Source: Anaerococcus murdochii
GTDB taxonomy: Bacteria > Bacillota > Clostridia > Tissierellales > Peptoniphilaceae
Length of the DNA: 64,000 bases
NCBI RefSeq assembly: GCF_019957155.1
Contig: NZ_JAIPME010000002.1
Location: 930,001-994,000 of the forward strand
Reading direction: 5' to 3'
The first letter of the stretch is position 1, and the number at the start of each line of letters is the position of its first letter. The notes under the pieces were generated by a model, which was given only the letters and a program-made list of their open reading frames with translations, ran no database searches and was not told the DNA's origin. Shown here piece by piece: positions 8,644-17,239 of this stretch. Both the position numbers and the translations under genes were made by a program.

Positions 8644-11529
8644 ATGAAAAAGTTTGGGCTTATTTTGTTGGTTTTCCTGCTTTGTGCTTGTGGTGGAGAT
8701 TTGTCTTCTCCTGGAGAAAATGTTTTCAAGAATAATTCTGTTGAGGATGGTTCTGGTGATGAGTCTAGGTCTTCTGAGGATTTGTCTGATGAGGATTCTT
8801 CTAGCAAGGATGCCGAAGGGGATTCTTTTGATTTGTCTGAGCCTTGGGCTGTTTGTTATAGGGATATTTTGGATAATAAGCTTCCTTACTTAATTTATAC
8901 CGATTGGGAGGGGAAGGTTTTTGAAAAATACCTTAATGACCTCTATGGGGATGGAGACTTGGGTTTTGCCATTTATAACCACAAGGATTTTTCTTTTCCG
9001 CTATTGATTCTCCGCTACAGACTAACTGGTCCTGGTCCTTATGAAAATATTTATGCCATTGTTTATTACCAGGAGGATGGGTCTTATAAGACTTTTTCTG
9101 TCCTTGATCCTGGTCAATTTACCCAGTTTGCCAATGGAATTTATGAAGATTCTGAGGGGAAATTGTTTATTGATGATGCTAGTAATGATGATATTTTCGC
9201 CATTAATAAGGTGGGCGATGAGCTTTTGATTAATTATTGTTATAGGCCGGGGACTAAGGGTTTTGCGTCTAGGCTTGCTGGCGGTTGTTTCGATGACGAG
9301 CCTGGTGGCGAGGTTGATGATGACTATCAAAATGGGATGCCTGGATTTTTGGGTGTGAGTCTTATTGAAGCTAGGGCTGAGGATTTTCCTGAAGTAGCCT
9401 ATAATGATTTTAAAAATTCCATTAAGGAAATCCCTATGACTGACCTTACTTCTACAAATATCTCTGAGACCTTTGCGGGCTCTGATGGTGATAAGGCTTC
9501 TGATTCAGATTTTAAGGAGCCGGATGTTTTTGAAGAGATTAAAAATGGTCCGGACTATGGTTTTTTGAGAAAAAGATACGATGAAAACTATATCTATAAT
9601 CTCGAGATTGATGGCAAGGATATGGGCCAGATTGCCCTTGTTTCCTATGGCGGTTCTAAGGGATCTGACACCTATACTGATGTTGGTTACCTAAATATGA
9701 AGCTGGTAAAGATTTGGAGGGCTGGCGATTTTGCTGATGATGGGGCCTTGGCCCAGATTGATGGGGAGGATTCAACTGCCTTTGTCAAACAGCACGAGGG
9801 TGGCTGGTACTATGGGGTTTTCCCGGGTGCTATGGAGTTTGATTACGATTATTATAATTTTTATAATGTGACTCTTGTTAGTTTTTATGACTTTGACGCG
9901 GAGGAGACTATCTATGCAATCAAACACCCAGCAGAAACAGTTATTTTTGGTGAAGATTCCATGTCTATTGACCTTAAGACCCTGTCTAAGCTTTTTGGTT
10001 TTTCCTATAGTTTTGATTTGGATAATCTGAAGATAATCCTAGATACCAAAAATCCTCCTACAGAAAATCCTTTTATAGAAATACCAAGAGGATCTTATGG
10101 AAGTCTAGAGGAGCTTTTGGAGGATAATTTTGGGCCAAATGGCAAGTATAAATATGAGGAAGAGTCTGAAGACCTAGGAGAAAAGGATGAAGAAGTAGGC
10201 GAGGATAAGGCTATAGAAGATTCTGGTGATGCTAAGGAAGAAAAGAAGGAAGATAAGCCAAGTGAAGAAGAGTGGCTTATAAAAAATATCACTAATATCA
10301 AACCAAAGGTTATAATTACCAAGGATGGGGAAGATGAGAAATGGGATAAGACTTCTTCCTTTAAGATTGAGATAAAAAACAAAAAAGATTATCCTAAAGA
10401 CGCAAAATTTATAATTAGTTCAAAGTATATCGACAATAAAAAAGTTAATAAAGATGGCTATTCTATTAGTGGGGGACCTTATGAAATAGGCACAAAAAAG
10501 AGGCTTTCAAAAAAGGGTGCCGATTATATAGAGGAAATAAAAATCAAAGTATTTTATGGAGATAAGTGGTCAGAAGAATATAGCTACTATTATAATCCTG
10601 CCCTAAATTATTTTGAAAAGGAAATGGCAAAAAATGGCCTCAAGGATGACTACAACAAGGTGATAGACAAGATTAAAGAGCTTAGGGACTATGACCCTAT
10701 TGTCTATGATAAGAATGATAAAAAATATAAGTATAGGGAAGAGTATGCTTTTATAATCCCCAAAAAAACAGGCGAAGCAAAAAGCCCAACTGAAAAAGCT
10801 TTGGTCCGTCAGTGGTTTACCTTTGCTAACAACATGCAATTAAAGGAATATTCGAAGGCTTTGGAAAATGTAAAAGGTAACAAGGTTAATAAGTCGAACC
10901 TGGGTATTTTTGGAAAAATGTTCCCTTGGGCAAGGTCTAGAGAAATTGCCAAGAACATAACTGAAATAATAAGTGTTGAGAACAATAATAAAATTGTCAA
11001 CCAGGATGGTAGGGAATATTTATTAAAAATAGATTCAATAGGAGTTGGAGCAGCCCTTACCACTGGAAAAATTTATATGAGAGAGGGAGAAGATTGGAAG
11101 GAAATGAAGAGAATAGGGCTCCTTACTGCAACTCCGAAAGTTGATGATGCATCTATAAAATTTACAGAAAACTACATTATAGCCCTAGGTTTTCAATCTT
11201 TGGGAGGAATTATTAACAAGCCAGGTCTAGTGAAAATGGCCACCCAAACAAATTTTGAAAGGGGAGTGAGTTTTGCCCAATATATTGACGGACTTACAAA
11301 ATTTTCTGATAAGATTTTAGAATCAAATCTCAAAAAATACGATTTTGAAGACTTATCAAAGATCCTAGGCCTAACAAGTAATGGCAAGGATTTCTTCTCT
11401 TATCTGGATACCCTAAAAAGAATGAATACTAATCTTAATAAAAATACGGCAGACCTAAGCCTAGAAGAGACTAGGGAAATGGTGGATGATAGTATTGTTA
11501 TCCTCAAATATTTAGGCAAATTAAAATAA
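8644..11529 (+). CDS. Large lipoprotein of unknown function
   Basis: 961 residues. The N-terminus is a lipoprotein signal peptide ending in LLCAC, so it should be anchored outside the membrane through Cys. A Ser/Asp/Glu-rich linker follows. Around residues 430-465 the stretch SMSIDLKTLSKLFGFSYSF resembles the copper-amine-oxidase N-terminal-like repeat found in many Firmicute wall proteins. A very acidic segment (about 490-540) separates this from a C-terminal region rich in Lys and aromatic residues that I cannot assign. It is flanked by its own promoter and terminator, hence monocistronic. Function unknown. Confidence 0.82.
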   Translation: MKKFGLILLVFLLCACGGDLSSPGENVFKNNSVEDGSGDESRSSEDLSDEDSSSKDAEGDSFDLSEPWAVCYRDILDNKLPYLIYTDWEGKVFEKYLNDLYGDGDLGFAIYNHKDFSFPLLILRYRLTGPGPYENIYAIVYYQEDGSYKTFSVLDPGQFTQFANGIYEDSEGKLFIDDASNDDIFAINKVGDELLINYCYRPGTKGFASRLAGGCFDDEPGGEVDDDYQNGMPGFLGVSLIEARAEDFPEVAYNDFKNSIKEIPMTDLTSTNISETFAGSDGDKASDSDFKEPDVFEEIKNGPDYGFLRKRYDENYIYNLEIDGKDMGQIALVSYGGSKGSDTYTDVGYLNMKLVKIWRAGDFADDGALAQIDGEDSTAFVKQHEGGWYYGVFPGAMEFDYDYYNFYNVTLVSFYDFDAEETIYAIKHPAETVIFGEDSMSIDLKTLSKLFGFSYSFDLDNLKIILDTKNPPTENPFIEIPRGSYGSLEELLEDNFGPNGKYKYEEESEDLGEKDEEVGEDKAIEDSGDAKEEKKEDKPSEEEWLIKNITNIKPKVIITKDGEDEKWDKTSSFKIEIKNKKDYPKDAKFIISSKYIDNKKVNKDGYSISGGPYEIGTKKRLSKKGADYIEEIKIKVFYGDKWSEEYSYYYNPALNYFEKEMAKNGLKDDYNKVIDKIKELRDYDPIVYDKNDKKYKYREEYAFIIPKKTGEAKSPTEKALVRQWFTFANNMQLKEYSKALENVKGNKVNKSNLGIFGKMFPWARSREIAKNITEIISVENNNKIVNQDGREYLLKIDSIGVGAALTTGKIYMREGEDWKEMKRIGLLTATPKVDDASIKFTENYIIALGFQSLGGIINKPGLVKMATQTNFERGVSFAQYIDGLTKFSDKILESNLKKYDFEDLSKILGLTSNGKDFFSYLDTLKRMNTNLNKNTADLSLEETREMVDDSIVILKYLGKLK

Positions 11530-11537
11530 AAATAAGG

Positions 11538-11566
11538 GCTCCTTTTAAAGTAGAAGGAGCTTTTTT
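11538..11566 (+). terminator. Terminator after the large lipoprotein
   Basis: GCTCCTT (11538-11544) pairs with AAGGAGC (11554-11560), followed by six T. Confidence 0.85.
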
Positions 11567-11660
11567 GTTGACTTTTTGTCTTTTATTATAGATATAGGTT
11601 AATTATTAGGATAGAATATCTTGTTTAGGCGGCAAATAATATATCTTTCATAATTTATCA

Positions 11661-11690
11661 TTGCACCACTCCAATAAACTATGCTATAAT
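11661..11690 (+). promoter_or_regulatory. Promoter of second lipoprotein
   Basis: TTGCAC (11661-11666), an 18-base spacer and extended -10 TGCTATAAT ending at 11690. A leader of about 80 bases precedes the gene. Confidence 0.6.
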
Positions 11691-11777
11691 ATTTTTAACA
11701 AGAAAATGCTTGATATTTGGGTTTTCCTGGTTTTTTAAATCGGGATTGGTGCTTTTTTATTTTTTCAAGGAGTTTTT

Positions 11778-12773
11778 ATGAAGAAGTTTTTGTGGATTTT
11801 GGCTTTGGGCCTTTTTCTTTCCGCTTGTGGCAAGGACGCTGATAAGGCTATTGATCAGGCTAAGGAGGTTGAAAAAGTTTCAGATCAAGACTCTTTGACT
11901 GAGGATGATTTATTCTTTTCTGATTTTAACCTGGTTTCCGTCATGGATGGGGAGGTTGTAAGTATCATTTCGGATATGAAAAATCTTGGAGATGATACCT
12001 ATGCCTATCCTGTTCCTTTGTCTGATGATCTTTTTGTTTTTGCTACAGGTTCTGGAGGTTTCTATACTAGCACTCTTATGAAGATTGTGGGCAAGGAGAT
12101 TAAGGAAATTTATATAATTAAGGACCAAGAATTTTTGCCATCTGCTAAGGTTGGCGATAAGGTTTATGGGGTTTTCAGTGGCAATGTTAACCTCAGTAAA
12201 TTTGATTGTATTTCTGCCTACGGTGAGATAGACCTTAAAACTGGCAAGACCAATATTTTTGAGGCTCTTAAAATGAAGGATTCTAATGGATTTTTGCAAG
12301 GTATTGGTTTTACTGACAAGGAGATTCGCTATATTAAACATAATATGTCTGGTGATTTTCCGGAAAAATTGTATAGGCTTGATTTATCTAAGGGCTATGA
12401 CCAAGAGCCTGAAGAAGTCGGAAATGTCGAAGGTTTTACCTGGCTTCAGTCAGTCAAGTATGACAAGGATGGCAAGGATAATTACGAAATTCTTGATGTA
12501 GACTTTGACGATGAAGGCAAGTCTTATATTAATGATATTGAGTGTCCGTCAGAAGAAGGTACTCAGTTTATTTCGGCTGGGCCAAATATAATATTTCAAA
12601 ATTTCATTGACCCTGAAAAGGATCCTTATTTGTTCAAGATGGATATACTCAATTTCGTGACTGGAGACTTTGTTGCTAAAGACCTAGAAGCCTACGGTTA
12701 TAGGGTTTTTAAGGGCAAGCTTTATTATCTGGATAAGGATAAGAAGGTCCAAGTTTTGGATGGTTTTAAATAA
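11778..12773 (+). CDS. Lipoprotein of unknown function
   Basis: 331 residues. MKKFLWILALGLFLSAC is a clear lipoprotein signal (lipobox LSAC). The mature protein is acidic with regularly spaced beta-like segments (for example ATGSGGFYTSTLMKI, YRLDLSKGYD, KMDILNF). This suggests a beta-propeller-like fold, a guess from pattern only. AAGGAG precedes the ATG. It has its own promoter and terminator. I recognise no family; it is not obviously a paralog of the lipoprotein upstream beyond the signal peptide. Confidence 0.82.
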   Translation: MKKFLWILALGLFLSACGKDADKAIDQAKEVEKVSDQDSLTEDDLFFSDFNLVSVMDGEVVSIISDMKNLGDDTYAYPVPLSDDLFVFATGSGGFYTSTLMKIVGKEIKEIYIIKDQEFLPSAKVGDKVYGVFSGNVNLSKFDCISAYGEIDLKTGKTNIFEALKMKDSNGFLQGIGFTDKEIRYIKHNMSGDFPEKLYRLDLSKGYDQEPEEVGNVEGFTWLQSVKYDKDGKDNYEILDVDFDDEGKSYINDIECPSEEGTQFISAGPNIIFQNFIDPEKDPYLFKMDILNFVTGDFVAKDLEAYGYRVFKGKLYYLDKDKKVQVLDGFK

Positions 12774-12794
12774 AATTTTTGACAAAATTTATAA

Positions 12795-12839
12795 AACGCC
12801 TGCAAGTTTTTTGGACTTGTGGGTGTTTTTTGTTTTTTT
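12795..12839 (+). terminator. Terminator after second lipoprotein
   Basis: AACGCCTGCAAGT (12795-12807) pairs, with G-T wobbles, with ACTTGTGGGTGTT from 12815, followed by a long T-rich run. Confidence 0.8.
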
Positions 12840-12994
12840 AAGAGTTTTGATTTGCTGGAGGATAGGAAAGCCAGGCTAAGGCTTGACTGGATTTGGATTT
12901 TGCCAAGATGAGCTTATTTCAATTTGGGTTTTGCCTTGGCCTTTGCTTTTAAATTCCATTATGGAAATTTTTGGGATAATTTTTCCTAGAAAAC

Positions 12995-13018
12995 AAGGAC
13001 CCTGACGGGTCCTTTTGT
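12995..13018. terminator. Isolated bidirectional terminator hairpin
   Basis: Perfect stem AAGGACCC (12995-13002) with GGGTCCTT (13007-13014), with T on the plus side and A on the other. No complete gene ends here; it may be left over from a deleted or displaced gene. It closely resembles the hairpin at 15684-15703. Confidence 0.6.
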
Positions 13019-13041
13019 GTTGAGAAAGTATATGAACTTAG

Positions 13042-13111
13042 GTTATTCCGACAGAAAAGCCGCTAGGCTCTGACGAGGAATCTCATAAATTAGCGATTTC
13101 TTTATGGGATT
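13042..13111. repeat. REP-like intergenic repeat (degenerate)
   Basis: Contains TTATTCCGAC and GACGAGGAATCTC, close to the widespread 'CATTCCGAGC...GAGGAATCTC' intergenic repeat. It is followed by a hairpin, AATCTCATAAA (13079-13089) with TTTATGGGATT (13101-13111). Copy number cannot be judged from one window. Confidence 0.45.
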
Positions 13112-13219
13112 TTCAAATATTAATCATTGAAACATTTAATTAATTTTGCTTGTCAACAAGCTGTGAACTGACCCCCAAAAGTTAGACCTAAAAACTAACT
13201 AAAGGAGGTCAGTTTTTTA

Positions 13220-13813
13220 ATGGCAAAATATAGTACAGAATTCAAAATGAAAGTAGTAAAAGAATATTTGGAGTCTAAAAACTCATATACAAATTTATCA
13301 GAAAAATATTGTATATCGGATAAAAGTGTAATAAGAAGATGGGTAAATGCATACAAATCACAAGGCTATGAAGGACTAAAAGTAAAAAGAGAAAATACAC
13401 AATATACTTTGGAATTTAAGTTAAATGTAGTAAACTTGTACTTAACAGGAGAAATGTCCTATCAAAGCCTAGCAAATGAATTAAAGATAAACAATCCATC
13501 AATGATAGTAAGATGGGTAATAGACTTTAGACAAAAAGGCATAGAAGGACTGAAATCTAAAAAGAGAGGAAGACCTTCAAAAATGTCAAAGACCCAAAAG
13601 AAATCAAAAGACTCTAAAACAGAATCATCAGCACAATTAACCAACGAAGAAGATAATTCCTTAAATGAAGCACAACTAAAAGAAAAAATAAAGAAATTAG
13701 AAGAAAAAAACTATTGGCTCCAACTAGAAAATGATGCAATAAAAAAAAAGATAGAATTATCTCAAATGACAGATACAGAAATAAGACAATTGCTGAAACA
13801 ATTGAAGTCTTAA
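13220..13813 (+). CDS. IS3-family transposase OrfA
   Basis: 197 residues. Two successive helix-turn-helix units (about residues 1-55 and 60-115) bind the element ends, followed by a basic linker with GRPSK and a Leu-rich coiled coil (LKEKIKKLEEKNYWLQLEND) near the C-terminus. AAAGGAGG precedes the ATG. At 13741-13750 a run of nine A then G gives A-AAA-AAG in frame, the usual IS3 -1 frameshift site that produces the OrfAB fusion. The frame itself is intact. Confidence 0.9.
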   Translation: MAKYSTEFKMKVVKEYLESKNSYTNLSEKYCISDKSVIRRWVNAYKSQGYEGLKVKRENTQYTLEFKLNVVNLYLTGEMSYQSLANELKINNPSMIVRWVIDFRQKGIEGLKSKKRGRPSKMSKTQKKSKDSKTESSAQLTNEEDNSLNEAQLKEKIKKLEEKNYWLQLENDAIKKKIELSQMTDTEIRQLLKQLKS

Positions 13814-14670
13814 GAAGTAAATACAAACTAAAAGACTTGTTAAAATACTTTAATATTGCCAAATCAACATACATGTATTAGCAAAAACGATTAAATAAAC
13901 CAAATAAAGATATAGAGATAGAAAAGAAAATACTAAACATAAGAAAAGACAATCCAAACTATGGCTACAGAAGAATAACAGCCATGTTAAAAAGATCAGG
14001 ACTAATAATAAACAAAAAGAAAGTACAAAGATTAGTTCAAAAGTTAAAACTTCAAGTAAAAAGTTATTCACGAAAATCTAGAAAATACTCATCCTACAAA
14101 GGACAAGTAGGAAAAATATCAGACAACAAAATAAAAAGAAACTTCAAAGTAGAAAAACCATACATAAAAATAACAACAGACACAACAGAATTTAAGTATT
14201 TAGAAAAAGATAAAACAGGAACCTACCAAATAAAGAAACTCTATCTAAACCCATACCTAGACATGTACAACAGTGAAATACTAAGCTATGAAATATCAAA
14301 ACAACCAACAATAGAACCAATCTTGAAAGCCTTAGACAAAGCAATAAAGGTAACTAAAAAAAGTAAAGAAGAAAGAATATTCCACTCAGATCAAGGCTGG
14401 GCATATCAAACAAAGAAATATACATCAAGACTTGAAACAAACGGCATCACCCAATCTATGTCAAGAAAAGGCAACTGCTTAGACAACTCACCAATGGAAA
14501 ACTTCTTTGGAATATTAAAACAAGAAATATATTACGGAAGAAAATTCTATTCATACGAACACTTAAAACAGACAATAGAAGATTTCATAGAATATTACAA
14601 CGAAGAAAGAATAAAAGAAAAATTAGGATACTTATCACCAATAGAATACAGAAAGAAGAATGCAACATAA
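13750..14670 (+). pseudogene. IS3-family transposase OrfB, interrupted by amber stop
   Basis: After a -1 shift at the A-run the second frame stays open and reads a normal OrfB start (TIAETIEVLRSKYKL), then meets TAG at 13879-13881 where relatives have Trp (TYMY-W-QKRLNK). Beyond the stop the rest is intact, with the DDE residues in TTDTTEF, FHSDQGWAYQ and GNCLDNSPMENFFG. The 228-residue piece from 13984 could be translated alone but lacks the N-terminus. A single G-to-A change explains the defect. The transposase is probably dead unless the stop is read through. Confidence 0.85.
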
Positions 14671-14673
14671 AAA

Positions 14674-14697
14674 TTTCCTACCCCTAGGGGTAGGAAA
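14674..14697. repeat. Perfect palindrome in IS3 element
   Basis: TTTCCTACCCC and its complement around a central TA, just after the orfB stop. A second hairpin (ACCAGAGCTAG pairing with CTAACTCTGGT) follows at about 14709-14740. These may block transcription running into or out of the element. Confidence 0.6.
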
Positions 14698-14792
14698 GAA
14701 CAAAGAAATACCAGAGCTAGTTTAGTTCTAACTCTGGTATTAGGTCCAACTTTGTGGGGTCACCTTACTGTGGACCCTAGGGCTCCTTTTTA

Positions 14793-15599
14793 TTATAATT
14801 TTCCCTTATAAGGGTTTTCTTTGTCTCCGAATAGCAGTTTTTGGAAGCAGTTGTTTTCTGGATCTTCTTTCTTTAATTCTGGTTTTGCATACCAATATTC
14901 TCGGTTGGTATCTTCTTCCATGAAGAGTACTTCTCCCGGATATTCTAGGGCTTTCACAGGATTTTTAGCTATTGTGTACATATTCATTACCCCATCTTTT
15001 ATATTTTCATCATAGCCCATTTCGTGGGATACGCCTACTTGCTCAAGGTCGTGTAGGTTTGTGCCTGGTAGGTAGACTATGTATTCCTCGCCCTTCATGG
15101 ATTCGTCAAAATATATGGATGGGTAGTATGTGTCATTAGTAAGGCTTCCTTCGACATCGCCCTCTGTTGGGGTTTGGTATTTTATTTCTTCGAGAGTAAG
15201 GGTGTAGGTATGGTCGTCTAATTTTCTAGGCTTGCCGAAACGGCCGGTGTAGAGACAGGCGACTTTTTCGTATCCTCCATAGTAGACACATCCATCAAAG
15301 GATCCATCCTTGTAGAAGTAGATAAAATCGCTCATATTGGTGATGTAGGCGTTAAATTCCCTGTCTTCTAGCATGGAGAATATTTCTGAGTCTGGATTTT
15401 CTTCGTCTTTTGAGACTTTTTCGTCGTCGGTTTTTTCTTCCTCGGAATCGGCTTCTTTTTTATCCTTGCCTTCTTCCTTTTCTTGGATTTGGGTCTCTTG
15501 GACTGGTTTATTTTCTGCTTCTTTATTTTGGTCCTTATCAGCCTTACAAGCTGTGAAGGCTAGGCATAGGGCAAGTCCTCCTAGGATTTTCTTTTTCAT
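14793..15599 (-). CDS. Lipoprotein of unknown function
   Basis: 268 residues. Signal peptide MKKKILGGLALCLAFTAC with lipobox FTAC, then a low-complexity acidic linker (Glu/Lys/Asp, residues 20-70) that would lift the C-terminal domain away from the membrane. The folded part (about 75-268) is beta-rich with Tyr and Gly (YITNMSDFIYFYKDG, CVYYGGYEKVACLY) and is unassigned. The gene points towards the IS element, whose right end lies 31 bases beyond its stop, so its original terminator may have been affected. Confidence 0.82.
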   Translation of the reverse strand: MKKKILGGLALCLAFTACKADKDQNKEAENKPVQETQIQEKEEGKDKKEADSEEEKTDDEKVSKDEENPDSEIFSMLEDREFNAYITNMSDFIYFYKDGSFDGCVYYGGYEKVACLYTGRFGKPRKLDDHTYTLTLEEIKYQTPTEGDVEGSLTNDTYYPSIYFDESMKGEEYIVYLPGTNLHDLEQVGVSHEMGYDENIKDGVMNMYTIAKNPVKALEYPGEVLFMEEDTNREYWYAKPELKKEDPENNCFQKLLFGDKENPYKGKL

Positions 15600-15679
15600 G
15601 ACTTACTCCTTGGTATATTTTTATCATTGTACTTGAGCCTATTATCTTAAGCAATCAGAAGGGCCTGACTTTTGCCAAG

Positions 15680-15705
15680 AAAAAAGGACCCTTGCGGATC
15701 CTTTT
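15680..15705 (-). terminator. Terminator of the surface-protein gene
   Basis: AAGGACC/GGATCCTT stem (15684-15703, one mismatch) with a six-base A-run on the plus strand, that is a T-run for the minus-strand gene ending at 15710. Confidence 0.8.
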
Positions 15706-15709
15706 GCTT

Positions 15710-16996
15710 TTATTTTTCTTCTTTTTTCTTACTTAGAACAACAAATGCGATTATTGCTCCTACAAGGACTATCCCCAAGTATCCTACGCCCTTGATACCT
15801 GTTTTGACTTGGCTTGCGGCCTTGGTCATGAGTGTTGGGGCGTCTTCTGATTTTACTCCTTGTTCATTTTGGCCTTGGGAGATGGTGACGGTTTCTGGCA
15901 CGCCTCCGTTTGGGTTTTGTGGGGTGGTTGGAGTTTGGGCTGGTTGGCTAGTTGTTTGGGTGCTTGTTCCTGCCACTTCTGTGGTGTTTACTTCCACATT
16001 ATTCCCTTCTGGTTTGCCATAAAATGGCTTGATGAAGTTATCTTCGCTTAATGGGAGGGTGTATTGGCCGTTGGCCTTTATTTCTGCATCTTCGATATAA
16101 TCGTCGTTGTTGGTATTGATATTATCTAGGAAAGTCCTTTGGCTTGATGGAAGTTTTGAATAGGCTTCCTTGATGCCTGGCCTTTTAGATTTGTAGAAGG
16201 CTGAGTTTTCGTTTAGGGTTCCATCTACTTTGTTGCCACTTGTCAAAAAGCTTGTTTTTACAAGGTTTGTTGATTGGTGGGAAAAGTCTTTTTTGGCGTT
16301 TTCTTCAAGAGTTTTGTCGAGTTTTTCGATTAAATCTTGGGTCCTGGCCTTGTCTAATTCTGTGATTTCTATTCCTGCCTTGACTTTTTTATCTGTCTCT
16401 AGAATATAGTTATAAATTTCTTCAAGGCATGGAGTAATGGCATTTTTCTCAGCTTCGCTTGCTCTTTTTAGGCCGTAGGAATTGACTGTTGACTCATAGA
16501 AAAGGTAGAGGTTTTTGATGTCTTTTTTGTCAAGTCTGTCTAGGAAAAATAACTTTCCTTGAAGGATATAGGCCTGGACGTCTTTTTTGACACCTTCAAC
16601 ATCTAAGTCTAGGGCAACTTTTTCGCCAGAAGCGTCGATTAGTTGGGAAAGCTCTTCTGTGGCTTTTTCTAAATCTTCCCTTGTGGCAGCCTTTTTATTT
16701 AATATGTCGATAAACTTTGTATCGTCAACTTCCTTTAACTCTTTGGCGATTAGAATCTTATTGTAAAGATCAAAGCGTGCTTTGAATTCTTCTTGGTAGG
16801 CTGGGTCGCTTTCGTAAGATTCTTTTGTAGTTTTTTCTTCGTTTTTTTCCGGGCTTTGGGCCTTTTTTTCGCTAGATGTTAGGATTTCAAATAGCGAAGG
16901 TGTTTTATTTGCTTCGTCCGCAAAAGCCTTGGATCCTGTCCCAAATATAAGGGCACAAGCTAGGGCTGTTGCTAGAGTTTTCTTAAATTTATTCAT
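15710..16996 (-). CDS. Secreted membrane-anchored surface protein
   Basis: 428 residues. A cleavable signal peptide (cut probably after SKAFA, residue 26) is followed by a long helical, charged ectodomain, a Thr/Pro/Gln-rich spacer near residues 345-365 (TSTQTTSQPAQTPTT), and a C-terminal hydrophobic segment (GYLGIVLVGAIIAFVVL) with a KKKEEK tail. The tail looks like a sortase substrate, but I see no LPXTG before the hydrophobic part, so it is more likely a plain membrane anchor. Function unknown; adhesion or wall structure are possible. Confidence 0.82.
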   Translation of the reverse strand: MNKFKKTLATALACALIFGTGSKAFADEANKTPSLFEILTSSEKKAQSPEKNEEKTTKESYESDPAYQEEFKARFDLYNKILIAKELKEVDDTKFIDILNKKAATREDLEKATEELSQLIDASGEKVALDLDVEGVKKDVQAYILQGKLFFLDRLDKKDIKNLYLFYESTVNSYGLKRASEAEKNAITPCLEEIYNYILETDKKVKAGIEITELDKARTQDLIEKLDKTLEENAKKDFSHQSTNLVKTSFLTSGNKVDGTLNENSAFYKSKRPGIKEAYSKLPSSQRTFLDNINTNNDDYIEDAEIKANGQYTLPLSEDNFIKPFYGKPEGNNVEVNTTEVAGTSTQTTSQPAQTPTTPQNPNGGVPETVTISQGQNEQGVKSEDAPTLMTKAASQVKTGIKGVGYLGIVLVGAIIAFVVLSKKKEEK

Positions 16997-17027
16997 AAAT
17001 CTTCCTTTTTTTGCTTATACTGTATTC

Positions 17028-17055
17028 ATTATATTTATTTTTATTGTAAAATCAA
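17028..17055 (-). promoter_or_regulatory. Promoter of the surface-protein gene
   Basis: On the minus strand, TTGATT (17050-17055), a 16-base spacer and TATAAT (17028-17033). The leader is about 25 bases. Confidence 0.65.
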
Positions 17056-17239
17056 TATAAAATCTTTATTTATCCGAGGTATATAAATAGCCTAGATGAT
17101 TAAAAAATAAAGGTCTGGCAAGATTTCAGGGCAGATTTTGAAAAGATGAAAGGTGAGGTCATTAAGGAGGAAAAAGGCCAATCATATTGACAAGCCTTGC
17201 CAATAATTTATAATTATCTTAAGAATAAAAGGAGATTTT

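Larger units (their letters stand above)
12840..13168. other. Gene-free region before the insertion sequence
   Basis: About 330 bases with no supportable gene. It holds a terminator-like hairpin at 12995-13014 and a REP-like repeat at about 13042-13111. The part before 12990 is T-rich on the plus strand and shows no start, no RBS and no conserved motif. Confidence 0.6.
13169..14762 (+). mobile_element. IS3-family insertion sequence (IS150-like), inactive
   Basis: Terminal inverted repeats of 20 bases: 13169-13188 starts TGACCCC and contains AAAGTTAGACC; 14743-14762 is its complement (GGTCCAACTTTGTGGGGTCA) with few mismatches. Total length 1594 bases. Inside are orfA and orfB in the -1 relation typical of IS3, an A-run slippery site at 13741-13750, and near the right end two palindromes (14674-14697 and about 14709-14740). 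No clear target duplication was seen at the edges. An amber codon in orfB means it cannot move by itself. Confidence 0.9.

Noticed and set aside
10095..10382. 95-codon minus-strand frame, Ser-rich
   Set aside because: Antisense of the acidic linker of the large lipoprotein; Ser-rich output is an artefact of Glu/Asp codons.
13160..13170. Target-site duplication of the IS3 element
   Set aside because: The bases next to the left end (AAC) and the right end (CCT) do not match.
15900..15960. LPXTG sortase signal in the surface protein
   Set aside because: No LPXTG or close variant is found before the C-terminal hydrophobic segment.
15672..16022. 116-codon plus-strand frame opposite the surface protein
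   Set aside because: Shadow of the real minus-strand gene and crosses its terminator.
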